Shown here: piece by piece, positions 1-8,432 of the stretch
Layout of the letters: every line of letters begins with the position of its first letter
Position numbering within the stretch: the first letter of the stretch is position 1
DNA from: GCA-2748575 sp965222725
Lineage (GTDB): Bacteria; Pseudomonadota; Gammaproteobacteria; Pseudomonadales; Ketobacteraceae
NCBI GenBank assembly: GCA_965222725.1
Contig: OZ244969.1
Location: 1,612,001 to 1,676,000 of the forward strand
Direction: 5' to 3'
Length of the DNA: 64,000 nucleotides
The notes under the pieces: model-generated
Told to the model about the DNA's origin: nothing
What the model saw: the letters and a program-made list of their open reading frames with translations, nothing else
Database searches by the model: none
Made by a program: the position numbers and the translations under genes

Positions 1-494
1 CGCAGGCCCGGCAACAGCCCACCAATATCGCCGTTAAGATCCCATACAATATCGGCGATTTGCGAACCGCGATGGTTGCCGCCAATGGTGTTCAGTGAGG
101 CGACTTTTTCCGGATACAGAGCAGCGTAAGCGCGAACCGTGTAGCCACCCTGGCTGTGGCCGATCAGGTGTACCTTGTCTGTCTGGTGTTCTGCCAGTAT
201 GTCATCAATCGCGTCGGACAATTGGGTTACCCGAATGTCCCAGGGTGCCAGTGAGGAAAGTAGTGGCACATAAAATTTGTCGTTGCCCTGTTCTTTCAGG
301 CGTCGCTCAAATCCATACCAGTAATCCACAATGCCAAACATTTTCGGGGCACCGGTAAAACCGGTGGCGGTTACCACCGGGTAGCGGGTAGTGGCGTAGT
401 CGGACGCCGCAACGGCACCCCGCGCCGGGGATAATAAAATCAGTAAAAACAGAAGTTTAACAGCCATTGAATAGCGTAAAGTGAGGTCCTTCAT
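1..494 (-). CDS. Secreted triacylglycerol lipase, N-terminal part (runs off the window)
   Basis: Reading the minus strand from the ATG at 494 gives 164 codons with no stop before the window edge, so the C-terminus is missing. The protein starts with a signal peptide (MKDLTLRYSMAVKLLFLLIL, cleavage near SPARGAVA). It continues with YPVVTATGFTGAPKMFGI, like the oxyanion-hole region of family I Pseudomonas-type lipases, and VHLIGHSQGGYTVRAYA, the nucleophile elbow with Ser in GHSQG. The following NTIGGNHRGSQIAD is also typical of these lipases. The family hydrolyses long-chain triacylglycerols outside the cell. The catalytic Asp and His and any Ca2+ site lie beyond the window. It diverges from the AraC regulator at 718, and the spacer carries operator-like direct repeats (560-593). 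Confidence 0.88.
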   Translation of the reverse strand, partial: MKDLTLRYSMAVKLLFLLILLSPARGAVAASDYATTRYPVVTATGFTGAPKMFGIVDYWYGFERRLKEQGNDKFYVPLLSSLAPWDIRVTQLSDAIDDILAEHQTDKVHLIGHSQGGYTVRAYAALYPEKVASLNTIGGNHRGSQIADIVWDLNGDIGGLLPGL

Positions 495-559
495 AAAAGC
501 TCCCGGTTATCGTTATTATGGGAAAAGCCAAGTGTCACTCAGGAGCAATGAATTATCTT

Positions 560-593
560 GATCAAGAGCGCCGGTTCTATGGATCAATAGCGC
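560..593. promoter_or_regulatory. Direct repeats, candidate AraC-type operator between lipase and regulator
   Basis: GATCAAGAGCGC at 560-571 and GATCAATAGCGC at 582-593 match at 11 of 12 positions and are 22 bp apart, about two helical turns. They lie in the spacer between the divergent lipase (start 494) and AraC regulator (start 718). AraC-family proteins commonly bind such phased direct repeats. A related pair (GATCAGATCC / GATCTATCAC, 21 bp apart) precedes the hydrolase gene that ends at 1839. Binding is inferred. Confidence 0.45.
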
Positions 594-717
594 AAAACAG
601 TTTGCAGCTATCTGTTTATGTCGGTGTAAAACATGCCATTCGCAATATTGCCAAGTGCAGCTGAGCTGTTTAGATTTGAGGTGGGGAGCCACAAGAATAA
701 AAACAGTGAGGGAGCTT

Positions 718-1776
718 ATGAAAGCCAATGCAGCGGCAATTGACTGCGCTGATGGTACCGTGCGTATTGGTTATCTTCAGTCGTTGCTGGATTATCTCGA
801 TAACCATCAGTTTGATAAACGCAATGTCGCTGACGCTGACCTGCTGGCGCGAATCGAAAAAAGTTCTCTGGATGTGCGAGTGCCCATCAGCACCTGGGGC
901 GAATTGCTCAATAAAGCCATTCAGGTGAGCGGTGATCCACAGCTGCCGCTACGGGTGGCGGACCAACTGTTACCCAAACACTGGGGTATGTTTGCCTACA
1001 TGGTAATGAGCTGTAAAACCCTGGCAGACACGGCCGCTATCCTGCAGCGTTATGAAAAACTGATCGATGAAGTGAACGATACCCGGTTAATGGTTTGTGG
1101 GGATAAGGTGCATCTGCAGTGGATTCCCATCGTCAGTGAGCCCTGTCCGGCTTTTATGCAGATATCGCTGGCCAGCTGGGTGGCGTTCGCCAGACGCTAT
1201 ACATTGAATAATCATCTGGTAGCAGACGTGCATTTTACCCACCCGGAACCTGCGCAAACGGATTATTATCATAAAGTGTTTGGCGGCGAAGTGTTGTTTG
1301 ATCAGGAAGTGACACAACTGATATTTCCCTTATCCTATTTGCAATTGCCGGTAACCCACCATAATGAGGAAATTAACCGGCTGTTGATCAGTCAGGCGGA
1401 TCATCAGATTGAATCCTTGCGCAACGACAGTCAGGTGCTGCAGGAAGTGCGCCAGGCGATCAAGGTTCGGCTTCACAAGGGCCGTGTCACTTTAGAGCAG
1501 ATTGCCGACGAGGTGGACATGTCGCCTCGTAATCTGCAATACAAGCTGGAAGTTCAGGGAACGACTTTTCAGTCACTGCTTAATGATACTCGCCTGGAAA
1601 TGGCGCGCTTTTATTTGCAGGACCCGGCCATGACCCTGGCGGAAGTGGCTTTTTTGCTGGGGTTTTCAGAACAGAGCCCCTTTACCAAAGCGTTTAAAAA
1701 GTGGAGCGGCGAAACTCCCGGTGAATATCGCAAACGTGCGGAGCGATTACCCGCCACGAATCCGTTTGCCGGATAG
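718..1776 (+). CDS. AraC-family transcriptional regulator with Arabinose_bd-type N-domain
   Basis: A 352-residue regulator. The ATG at 718 is chosen because GAGGGAG lies a few bases upstream; a GTG at 655 in the same frame has no such support. The first ~230 residues look like the ligand-binding domain of OruR/ArgR-type AraC proteins (IQVSGDPQLPLRVADQL, HWGMFAYMVMSCKTLADT). The last ~100 residues hold the two helix-turn-helix units: VTLEQIADEVDMSPRNLQYK, then MTLAEVAFLLGFSEQSPFTKAFKKW and GETPGEYRK, the usual AraC signature. This type often senses a lipid or hydrophobic inducer and activates esterase, lipase or P450 genes. With the lipase divergent on one side and a hydrolase on the other, it probably controls one or both; that is inference from position and repeats. 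Confidence 0.9.
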   Translation: MKANAAAIDCADGTVRIGYLQSLLDYLDNHQFDKRNVADADLLARIEKSSLDVRVPISTWGELLNKAIQVSGDPQLPLRVADQLLPKHWGMFAYMVMSCKTLADTAAILQRYEKLIDEVNDTRLMVCGDKVHLQWIPIVSEPCPAFMQISLASWVAFARRYTLNNHLVADVHFTHPEPAQTDYYHKVFGGEVLFDQEVTQLIFPLSYLQLPVTHHNEEINRLLISQADHQIESLRNDSQVLQEVRQAIKVRLHKGRVTLEQIADEVDMSPRNLQYKLEVQGTTFQSLLNDTRLEMARFYLQDPAMTLAEVAFLLGFSEQSPFTKAFKKWSGETPGEYRKRAERLPATNPFAG

Positions 1777-1790
1777 ATGTCTCAACGGCG

Positions 1791-1822
1791 GTTGCGGCTG
1801 ATGCATTCACACCAGCCGCAAC
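1791..1822. terminator. Hairpin between convergent genes
   Basis: GTTGCGGCTG (1791-1800) pairs perfectly with CAGCCGCAAC (1813-1822), a 10-bp GC-rich stem in the 62-bp gap between the ends of two convergent genes. No strong T-run follows on either side, so it may act as a weak two-way terminator or mRNA end-protecting structure. Confidence 0.6.
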
Positions 1823-1838
1823 TGTCTTCATATGTGAT

Positions 1839-3890
1839 TTAATTCAATTCACTGACAGGCACCTTCAGCATGACCACGCTTGATGGATAGGCCATGCTGT
1901 TGTGAATGGTGGTGACGCTGTCTTTAACCCGTTCACGCTGTGTCAGATTCAAAACCCCCTGAGCCTGATTGCTTGGGCTGATGGATATCCTCAGCTTGCT
2001 GCCTTTGCGAATCAGGGCACTGGTGGGGAAAATCTCTACCGATACTTTGGTCACTTCTCCTGGTACCAGTAGCTGCTCTTTTTCCTGGGTAAGAAAGTGA
2101 TAGGGCTGCACCATCTCCCCATCCAGATAACGAGATTTCTGTTCATCCACCGCGCCCATGGAAGCCAGCAGCAAACCGCTGGATAGCTGTGCCACCCGAC
2201 CCTTGGCGGTGACCTCATTCACCCGCACTGAAAGTACGGCATCGGTATGCGTGCTGGAAATCCAGAGATCCGCCTGAATCGGGCCATTAATGTAATAGTC
2301 CTCGGTCATGGGTTCAGTTTCATAGTTCAGAGCGTCCTGCTCCAGTTCGGTGTTGTCCCAGTGGCACTTCTTCGGCGGTAAAAAAGCGGCTGCACCCAGG
2401 GTCCATTGCACATAACTGGGCGAGCATTCGGTGCCATCGCTGGGTGTAATGTGCAGATTCAGAAGGCCGCCATCGTCGCTTTTACCATAGTGGTATTCGG
2501 CAAACTCCGGTGTTTCCATGCTGTGAGAGGGTTCGTCATCAAACGGCATCATCCGGTTCAGCGTACCGTCACCATGCAGGTACCAGCGATCAGTCACCGC
2601 TTGCGGGTGGGGCCAGTCCGTTGCGGTTGCAAAGCCCTGCCACAAACCAAATTCCCGATGCTTGATATACTGGGTAACCGGCGGAATACGTTCGGTACCG
2701 GTTGCCATGCCTTTCAGGTGGTGATCAAACCATTGCAGCATTAAATGCATGAGCGGCGCGGTTTTGGTGGTGCCGGTGAAGGATTGCAAAAAGTTGGTCA
2801 CATGGGTGCCGCCAAAAATCATTAAGCGGGTATCGACCTTGTCTTTGAGTGCGTCATATAACAGCGGCGCATCCCGCTGAAACACATCATCCAGAGATCC
2901 CATAATAAAGGTGGGCGCTTTTATCCGGTCGATGTTGGTCAGCGGGGAACGGGTGCGCCAGAAATGGCCGTCGTAAGCAATGTCCGGATGACCATTAAAG
3001 GTTTTATCGATCAACGGCAGATAGAAGTTATCGATCTGGTCCACGTGCTGTCGGGTAGACGCCATGATCGGTTCCATCAGGTGAGGGAAGCGCAGTATAT
3101 TGGGAATATTCTGAGTGGACAGTAGATGTGTGGCAGTCATCCACAGGCTCATAAAAACGCCGTTGATCAAACCGCCGGTGCCCACCGTGCCCCGTTGCGG
3201 ATCCCCCATGGGCACGCTGGCAAAAATGGCCTTGATATCGTCGGGGCGTTGTTGCGCCGTAAACAGGGAGCTAATGGCCATATAGGATGCACCTGTCACC
3301 CCGATATTGCCATCGGCCCAGGGTTGCGTCTGAATCCAGTCCACCACATCGCCATAGCCGGCTTGTTCGGTTTCACCGAAAAGCTCCCAGCCTCCTTCGG
3401 ACATACCGCCGCCGATTACATCGGCCGATACCATGGCATAACCCCGCTTGATCATAAAGGGATCCGGTGCGCCTCCCAAGATGCCTCCGGGCGCGGTAAT
3501 CATGGAGGTAAGCCCGATATTGTAGCCGCTCTGTACCAGTATCACCGGAAACGGCCCCGCTGCAGGTGAGCCATCCTCATGGGCCGGCAGGGTGACTTTC
3601 AAAGCAATTCGGTGGCCGCTGCTGGTGGGTATGTACTGCATATCGGCGCTATGAATCTTCGGGTATTCTGTGGGCCGCGAGTAAGTGTCCTGCCACAGCG
3701 CTTTCCCCGCTACCAGTTCCGGGGTTTGTTCGGCGACAGTGTGTGTATTCGCCTCGGATGACTCTGCCTGTTGCGGGTTTTCCGGCTCCCCTCCGGATTG
3801 CCCGCCACCACAGGCAGCTATTCCTGATATCAGCAATACGCTGAGTATTGCCTTGCCTGATTTCCCTCTGCTAATCCATTGTGTAAACAC
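1839..3890 (-). CDS. CocE/NonD (peptidase S15) family alpha/beta hydrolase, lipoprotein
   Basis: A 683-residue lipoprotein hydrolase. The N-terminus has a lipoprotein signal with lipobox GIAAC, followed by a Gly/Ser/Glu-rich tether (to ~65). The S15-type hydrolase core follows: TQPWADGNIGVTGASYMAIS carries the nucleophile Ser in GASYM, GSLDDVF supplies the likely acid Asp and FGGTHVTNF the likely His. The last ~200 residues resemble the jelly-roll X-Pro dipeptidyl-peptidase C-terminal domain (GPIQADLWISSTHTDAVLSV). Family members cleave esters or amides (cocaine esterase, acyl-amino acid and X-Pro hydrolases); the substrate here cannot be told. It converges with the AraC gene. Its upstream region has a repeat pair like that before the lipase, suggesting shared control. 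Confidence 0.85.
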   Translation of the reverse strand: MFTQWISRGKSGKAILSVLLISGIAACGGGQSGGEPENPQQAESSEANTHTVAEQTPELVAGKALWQDTYSRPTEYPKIHSADMQYIPTSSGHRIALKVTLPAHEDGSPAAGPFPVILVQSGYNIGLTSMITAPGGILGGAPDPFMIKRGYAMVSADVIGGGMSEGGWELFGETEQAGYGDVVDWIQTQPWADGNIGVTGASYMAISSLFTAQQRPDDIKAIFASVPMGDPQRGTVGTGGLINGVFMSLWMTATHLLSTQNIPNILRFPHLMEPIMASTRQHVDQIDNFYLPLIDKTFNGHPDIAYDGHFWRTRSPLTNIDRIKAPTFIMGSLDDVFQRDAPLLYDALKDKVDTRLMIFGGTHVTNFLQSFTGTTKTAPLMHLMLQWFDHHLKGMATGTERIPPVTQYIKHREFGLWQGFATATDWPHPQAVTDRWYLHGDGTLNRMMPFDDEPSHSMETPEFAEYHYGKSDDGGLLNLHITPSDGTECSPSYVQWTLGAAAFLPPKKCHWDNTELEQDALNYETEPMTEDYYINGPIQADLWISSTHTDAVLSVRVNEVTAKGRVAQLSSGLLLASMGAVDEQKSRYLDGEMVQPYHFLTQEKEQLLVPGEVTKVSVEIFPTSALIRKGSKLRISISPSNQAQGVLNLTQRERVKDSVTTIHNSMAYPSSVVMLKVPVSELN

Positions 3891-3962
3891 TCTTGTTACC
3901 CCTTGTTGTCATTTTTATGTTGCTTCCAGAACAAAGAAAATAACGAGAGGTAGCAGGTGCTG

Positions 3963-4003
3963 TATCGATCAGATCCCCAGTTTTATTGATCTATCACGCA
4001 ACG
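3963..4003. promoter_or_regulatory. Direct repeats upstream of the S15 hydrolase, candidate operator
   Basis: Within the 341-bp divergent spacer 3891-4231, TATCGATCAGATC (from 3963) and TATTGATCTATCAC (from 3984) repeat with a 21-bp period. The shared core GATC(A/T) also appears in the repeats at 560-593. The pair lies about 80-115 bp upstream of the hydrolase ATG (minus strand). It may be a site for the neighbouring AraC regulator. The rest of the spacer shows no other clear element. Confidence 0.35.
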
Positions 4004-4231
4004 GGGGGCTGTCTTTTTTATCCATATGCCAATGGGTATCCGGCAGGAAGTCTATTTGTCATTGAATGAGAGAATGAAGAGGCGATGCCTTATATGCTCA
4101 TAAGCAAGATCGCATTGAAAACTCCGCTCTTCTTTTGTCGAGTCAGAATTGGTGTGATATTTTCTATGGATTCGATGCCCCTGAAGAGTACGTCATTTCA
4201 TCTGGAAAAATAACGAAAATAGGGAAATTTA

Positions 4232-5653
4232 ATGAAGACTGTTTCACACTTTTCAAAACCTCTTTGGCTCCTGGTTTCCGCTATGGTTCTGGCCGCTTGC
4301 ACACTGGTTGTGCCGACCTGGTTAATGCCATTGGGGAAAATGCGATTGCAAAATCACATACTTCCATCCCAGACTCAGGATACATTCTATGTGATTAGCT
4401 ACACCCAAGGTTATGGCAGTGGAGAGCTGGAACATTTCGACATGGAAGGCAATCGGATAACGACATCTTCCTTGCCTGCTTTGGATTCAGGCGGCTTTCT
4501 TGAAGAAGTTATCGATCTCCCGGGAGATGATTTTTACCTGGGAGCCAGCGCTGCCAGAGATGTCGTCTACTTTGATCCTATATCCGGCGTTTTCTGGCAG
4601 GGGTTCGGCGACACCATCCTTGGTGATTTGGACAAGCTGAAACTTGAGAGCTTTTTTAGTACCCAGCAAGGCGAATTGGTATTCACAGGGCAGCTGACTG
4701 AGAATTACGGCACGCCCGAACAACTTTTTTACCAGGTGCTGGGGCTTGTGGACAAGCAAGGTACGTTAAAGGAATTCTATCAATTCCCGGAATATGATGA
4801 ACTCCATCTGGTGCAAACCAATCAAGGCGATTTTTTCCTTAAGGGTAAATACCCCTGGCCGGTTAGTGAAGAGAAAGGTCGCACCTATACAATCACCCGT
4901 TTCGATCAGGCACTGCAAGGACCAACCGAAGTATTATCCGAAATCGAATTTAATTTACACGCAGCCGCAGGCGATTATCTGATTGGCTACACCCGGCAGG
5001 ATGCTTCCGGGTCAACGCTTCAAGCTATACATCAACAAACGTTTGTCGCTCAGGACATCATCCTGGAAAAGCCCTTTGCCTATACCAGCAAATTTCTGGA
5101 TGGCAAGGATAGCTTCTATTCCGTGATAGAATTGGAAGATGGCTCTCCGCAGGTGTGCAACTACAATTATGACTTTGAACAACAATGGTGTCAGGTCATA
5201 GAAATGCCGGGAAGGATTATGGATATCCAGGTGTTGTCCGATGGGTCAATCGGTTTCACGCTTTATTCGGTTAGTGATGAGACCATTGGTGTACGGTTGG
5301 CCGATGAAGCGGAGAGTGGTTATGGCTGGTTCGAAGTGGTAGGTCGTCACGAAAGACGTTTCACTCACTACATCATCAACCCCCAGGGAAAAATCACCAT
5401 GAATGCTAGGGAGGCAGTATATTCACACCAGGGATTGATGGTGGGTTGCGGGTATTTACAGGCTTGTCCGGAGCCGGAAGTTACCTCACCGGGTATCTGC
5501 AACCACGAAGATTCGGCGTTTCTTAGTCAAACTCAAATGATTTCAGTGGTCAACCACTGCGAAAACGTCGAGGATGGTTGTGGTACGCTCAACTATTGCA
5601 AAGACGAAGAGTTCGACAACTGGACACGCCAAATGGTCTTTTGGTCCAAATAG
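4232..5653 (+). CDS. Hypothetical lipoprotein, possible repeated beta-strand fold
   Basis: A 473-residue protein with a clear lipoprotein signal: MKTVSHFSKPLWLLVSAMVL then AAC, lipid-modified Cys near position 23. Many short strands with aromatic and Gly turns (for example LPGDDFYLGASAARDVVYFD, DGSIGFTLYSVSDETIGVRL) suggest a beta-propeller-like or other all-beta fold, but no family is recognised. The last ~70 residues are Cys-rich (VGCGYLQACPEPEVTSPGIC, HCENVEDGCGTLNYC), which fits disulphides in the periplasm or on the surface. It is monocistronic and ends before a strong hairpin. Function unknown. Confidence 0.7.
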   Translation: MKTVSHFSKPLWLLVSAMVLAACTLVVPTWLMPLGKMRLQNHILPSQTQDTFYVISYTQGYGSGELEHFDMEGNRITTSSLPALDSGGFLEEVIDLPGDDFYLGASAARDVVYFDPISGVFWQGFGDTILGDLDKLKLESFFSTQQGELVFTGQLTENYGTPEQLFYQVLGLVDKQGTLKEFYQFPEYDELHLVQTNQGDFFLKGKYPWPVSEEKGRTYTITRFDQALQGPTEVLSEIEFNLHAAAGDYLIGYTRQDASGSTLQAIHQQTFVAQDIILEKPFAYTSKFLDGKDSFYSVIELEDGSPQVCNYNYDFEQQWCQVIEMPGRIMDIQVLSDGSIGFTLYSVSDETIGVRLADEAESGYGWFEVVGRHERRFTHYIINPQGKITMNAREAVYSHQGLMVGCGYLQACPEPEVTSPGICNHEDSAFLSQTQMISVVNHCENVEDGCGTLNYCKDEEFDNWTRQMVFWSK

Positions 5654-5680
5654 GTGTGTTATTAAACCTCAATTGCGGAA

Positions 5681-5716
5681 GTGAGCTGGGGTGGCAACTT
5701 TGCGGCCCCGGCTCAC
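5681..5716. terminator. Strong hairpin between convergent genes
   Basis: GTGAGCTGGGG (5681-5691) pairs with CCCCGGCTCAC (5706-5716), an 11-bp stem with one G-U pair and a 14-nt loop, just past the stop of the gene ending at 5653. It can serve that gene and perhaps the convergent one ending at 5891. No long T-run follows. Confidence 0.6.
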
Positions 5717-5890
5717 CCCGTTTCTCCGTTGCTGCCACGTAGCGATAACTGCATACGGTCGGCATTGGCATATTCGAAATAAACGAAACCAAAGAAATAT
5801 ACGAATTGCTGGTGCGGTTGCCTACTGACATTAGGGAGTCGATGCTTTCTGCATAAGTCATTGGAATTTAAGCTTGTATTGCTCTCTGGC

Positions 5891-6391
5891 TCACAATCCC
5901 AAACGCTTGGCTGATTCGATCATCTTGATAGGGGTGTGCAGGTCCACGGATTGCTCGATGCTATGTCGTTTGGATGCCTCAATTCCCATATATTTTTCCT
6001 CTGCTTCCCACAGTTTAACTAGGTCCTGGGTAAACAGCTCGGCGGCCTGGGAGGCTTCCTGGTGCGCCCCTGGTTGCAGCAACGTCAGGGCGCTCAGATT
6101 GGTGACAACGGCGGATGCCTCCTGAAAGCTGCATTGAATGGAGGCTTTAAGATAAAAGTAGGACAGGGCCGTTCTAAGCTGATCTTTCGTCAGGTCTGCA
6201 TTCCGGAGAGGGGCTGGTTCCAGCACAATAGCGGATTCGTCACAGGTTTTCTGTTTTTCTGCCAGCCTTATTACGCTTGTGCTCAGATCTGTTTTGGCGA
6301 TTTGAGTGGCGTTCATGCTGCTATTCTCGGCCAGACAGCCACCGGAAAGTCCGCATAATAAAACCATAGAGGCTAATGTTTTTGCTTTCAT
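5891..6391 (-). CDS. Hypothetical small lipoprotein
   Basis: A 166-residue protein with an N-terminal signal MKAKTLASMVLLCGLSGGC; the LSGGC lipobox predicts a lipoprotein. The rest is mostly helical and charged, with one more Cys (SIQCSFQEA), and no recognised domain. It lies 10 bp after the small gene 6402-6734 on the same strand and probably shares its transcript. Function unknown. Confidence 0.6.
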   Translation of the reverse strand: MKAKTLASMVLLCGLSGGCLAENSSMNATQIAKTDLSTSVIRLAEKQKTCDESAIVLEPAPLRNADLTKDQLRTALSYFYLKASIQCSFQEASAVVTNLSALTLLQPGAHQEASQAAELFTQDLVKLWEAEEKYMGIEASKRHSIEQSVDLHTPIKMIESAKRLGL

Positions 6392-6401
6392 GATCAGTCC
6401 C

Positions 6402-6734
6402 TTAGTGTATTTTGCAGCCGCTGGAAACGGCGGCCCAGAATTGTCTTTCTTTGTGGTTGCTCACGTTCAGCCAAGCCATGTCAGCCACCCGTTCAATGGA
6501 TTTCTTGGTAATCAATGGTACCGCTGCCATACCTTTAGCCATGGCTTCGAAGTCGGTTGAGTACAGGGAGTAGGTGGCCTCAACGGGGCCGTTGCCGGCG
6601 AATATATTGGCAAAGGTGCCAACGCCGATAACCTTGATCAGCAGGTTGCCAAGCTCGCGTTTGCGACGGATTTCTTCAATAGCATCCAGACTGATCTGAC
6701 TGAATTTGATTTCACCAATATTGGGACATTCCAT
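6402..6734 (-). CDS. Hypothetical protein, 110 aa
   Basis: A small protein with no recognised domain. A Gly/Ala-rich hydrophobic stretch (LLIKVIGVGTFANIFAGNG, residues ~31-49) could be a membrane segment or glycine loop; the rest is amphipathic and ends SSGCKIH. No signal peptide. It is first in a two-gene unit with the lipoprotein 5891-6391. Function unknown. Confidence 0.5.
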   Translation of the reverse strand: MECPNIGEIKFSQISLDAIEEIRRKRELGNLLIKVIGVGTFANIFAGNGPVEATYSLYSTDFEAMAKGMAAVPLITKKSIERVADMAWLNVSNHKERQFWAAVSSGCKIH

Positions 6735-7084
6735 GTTGACTGCTTCCTTGTGGTAATGAGCTGAATCCAGAGAGTGATTAAATCAGATTTCATTTGGATT
6801 TCCAATCATGCTTGCTGCGCGGATTTTTGCGCAGTAAAACCCTGTGGAAGTTGAATGCAGGCTTGCCTTATGGCTACCAAAGAAATTTGTTTGCCACTAT
6901 ATTGACCGTGCTTAAGTAAACAAGCCCGGGATTTAAAGGTTTGTGAGTTTGCAGTGGTAGACTAAAAGTTAGTCGTTAGGTTAGGAGGGCCGCTATTGTT
7001 GGGGAGTCTATGAGTTTTAACAAAGCCAAGTTGGAGCTGGCATACCAGGCGACGGGAGAATCTGTGCTAACACTGCTAATGCAC
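6735..7084. other. Intergenic, no clear feature
   Basis: 350 bp between the small minus-strand gene starting at 6734 and the ABM-domain gene ending at 7085. Short open frames occur, but none has a ribosome binding site or recognisable protein. No convincing hairpin, repeat or RNA gene was seen. Confidence 0.5.
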
Positions 7085-7390
7085 CTAAGGTAATACCACC
7101 CATTCAGGATCATCAAACTCGCCAATGGGATTGATTTCCACAAAGGGCGCCGCGCTGCGAATGATTTCGGCAATTTGTGGGTTGTCTTTTTCTTCCATGG
7201 CGTCCCGTTGCGCTTTGCTGTCCCATTCGGCAATCGCAATCAGCCGGTTGGGATCATCCAGGCTGCGATGCAAGCGTGTGCCGCGCGCACCAGGTGCCTG
7301 CTGAATCAATTCGCTGGCGCTTACCCATGCAGCGGCGTACTCCTCGGCTGTATGACCTTCCTTGATACGAACTTCAAAAATAAATTTCAT
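7085..7390 (-). CDS. Small ABM-like (dimeric ferredoxin-like fold) protein
   Basis: A 101-residue protein with the pattern of antibiotic-biosynthesis-monooxygenase/DUF1330-like dimeric alpha-beta barrels: strand MKFIFEVRIKEG, helix EEYAAAWVSASELIQQ, strand GARGTRLHRSLDD, then LIAIAEWDSKAQRDAM. Such proteins act in quinone or heme turnover or have unknown roles; no catalytic residues can be assigned. Its start lies 46 bp beyond the upstream membrane-protein gene ending at 7437, on the same strand. Confidence 0.6.
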   Translation of the reverse strand: MKFIFEVRIKEGHTAEEYAAAWVSASELIQQAPGARGTRLHRSLDDPNRLIAIAEWDSKAQRDAMEEKDNPQIAEIIRSAAPFVEINPIGEFDDPEWVVLP

Positions 7391-7436
7391 GAGTGTCCTC
7401 GCAATGCCAGCAGTGGTGTGCCGCCTTTGAGTGAAA

Positions 7437-8159
7437 TCATTCCTGTGCTATCTGAAATGGCTTTTTAAAGTAGATGATCAAGCTGACGATAAAAACCAGA
7501 AAGGCGCCGTACATAAGCTTACGCCAGATGCTACTGTAATCGTAAAGAATATCAAAACTCTGTACATAGATGGTTTCGCAGGCGCCGTTCCCTCTATCCG
7601 TGCGAGTGGTGCTTGTGCCACGTTCGCCGCCATTTTCACCGCTGTAACTTGCCAGCCAGCCGGTAACCCTGATCTGGTCGCCAATGCCTACCTTGTCTAT
7701 TTTGTCTCGCAGGTAGTCATCGTCAGAAATCAGGTGATTATTGGCCAGCTGTTCCGGTTTGAAATTGGACCAGGCTTCATCGTTCCGGGTTTGAAAGTTG
7801 CAGGTGAACTGGCCATTCCAGAAATCAAACCGGGTCAAATAGGGGCTGAAGGCCATGTCTTGCCAGACCACACAGATGTCAGCCACGTTAAGGTGGTCTC
7901 CCCAGCGTTTGTGGCTGCCGTAGTCACCGTCATGCAGGTTAAATGACACTACCAGCCCATACATTTCATACTCATACTGCGGCTTGATGGTGTAGGTATT
8001 GTCTTCAACGGTTACCTTGAAGGGGGCCTGGTTCAGGGGTTGTTGAACGGGTTCCTGTCGTAATTGTTCTGTTAACGGCATAGGATAGGAAAGGTCGTTT
8101 CGCTTCCAGAAACCAGCCAGGGTCAGCAACAAGCTAATTATCATTACATACTTCAGCAT
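7437..8159 (-). CDS. Hypothetical protein with two terminal membrane segments
   Basis: The start is set at the ATG at 8159 (MLKYVMIISLLLTLAGFW), which puts a membrane helix at the N-terminus; the frame opens 17 codons earlier but without support. The 240-residue protein has a polar middle with GDQIRVTGWLASYSGENGGE, which resembles the OB-like turn of small periplasmic proteins. A second membrane helix is near the C-terminus (LMYGAFLVFIVSLIIYF). Two Cys in the central part (ADICVVWQ, FTCNFQ) could pair in the periplasm. Family not recognised. Confidence 0.6.
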   Translation of the reverse strand: MLKYVMIISLLLTLAGFWKRNDLSYPMPLTEQLRQEPVQQPLNQAPFKVTVEDNTYTIKPQYEYEMYGLVVSFNLHDGDYGSHKRWGDHLNVADICVVWQDMAFSPYLTRFDFWNGQFTCNFQTRNDEAWSNFKPEQLANNHLISDDDYLRDKIDKVGIGDQIRVTGWLASYSGENGGERGTSTTRTDRGNGACETIYVQSFDILYDYSSIWRKLMYGAFLVFIVSLIIYFKKPFQIAQE

Positions 8160-8396
8160 AGTGACTGAGTATAGCTCAGCCTTTGTCCGGAGAGGCAATC
8201 GAGCACCCACGGTGATTCCGCCGACAGAGGGGGTGTCGTTTCAAGGTGAAAAGTGCACAAAAACTATTAAAATCAGCAAGCTGTAATGCATTTAGGGAAT
8301 TAATTGTAAACCAGGATTTCGAGCAGTAATCCGCTGAATCGAGTGGCAATGCGCGATCTGATCGATACCGAAGGAGGTATTCAATGATAATGGCTG

Positions 8397-8402
8397 TATA
8401 AT
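8397..8402 (+). promoter_or_regulatory. Candidate -10 box for the gene at 8433
   Basis: A perfect TATAAT stands 30 bp before the ATG at 8433. No good -35 hexamer is seen 16-18 bp upstream. GGGGAT before the ATG serves as ribosome binding site. Confidence 0.4.
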
Positions 8403-8432
8403 GCAGCTATCTTTCCAATTTGGGGATATCTC

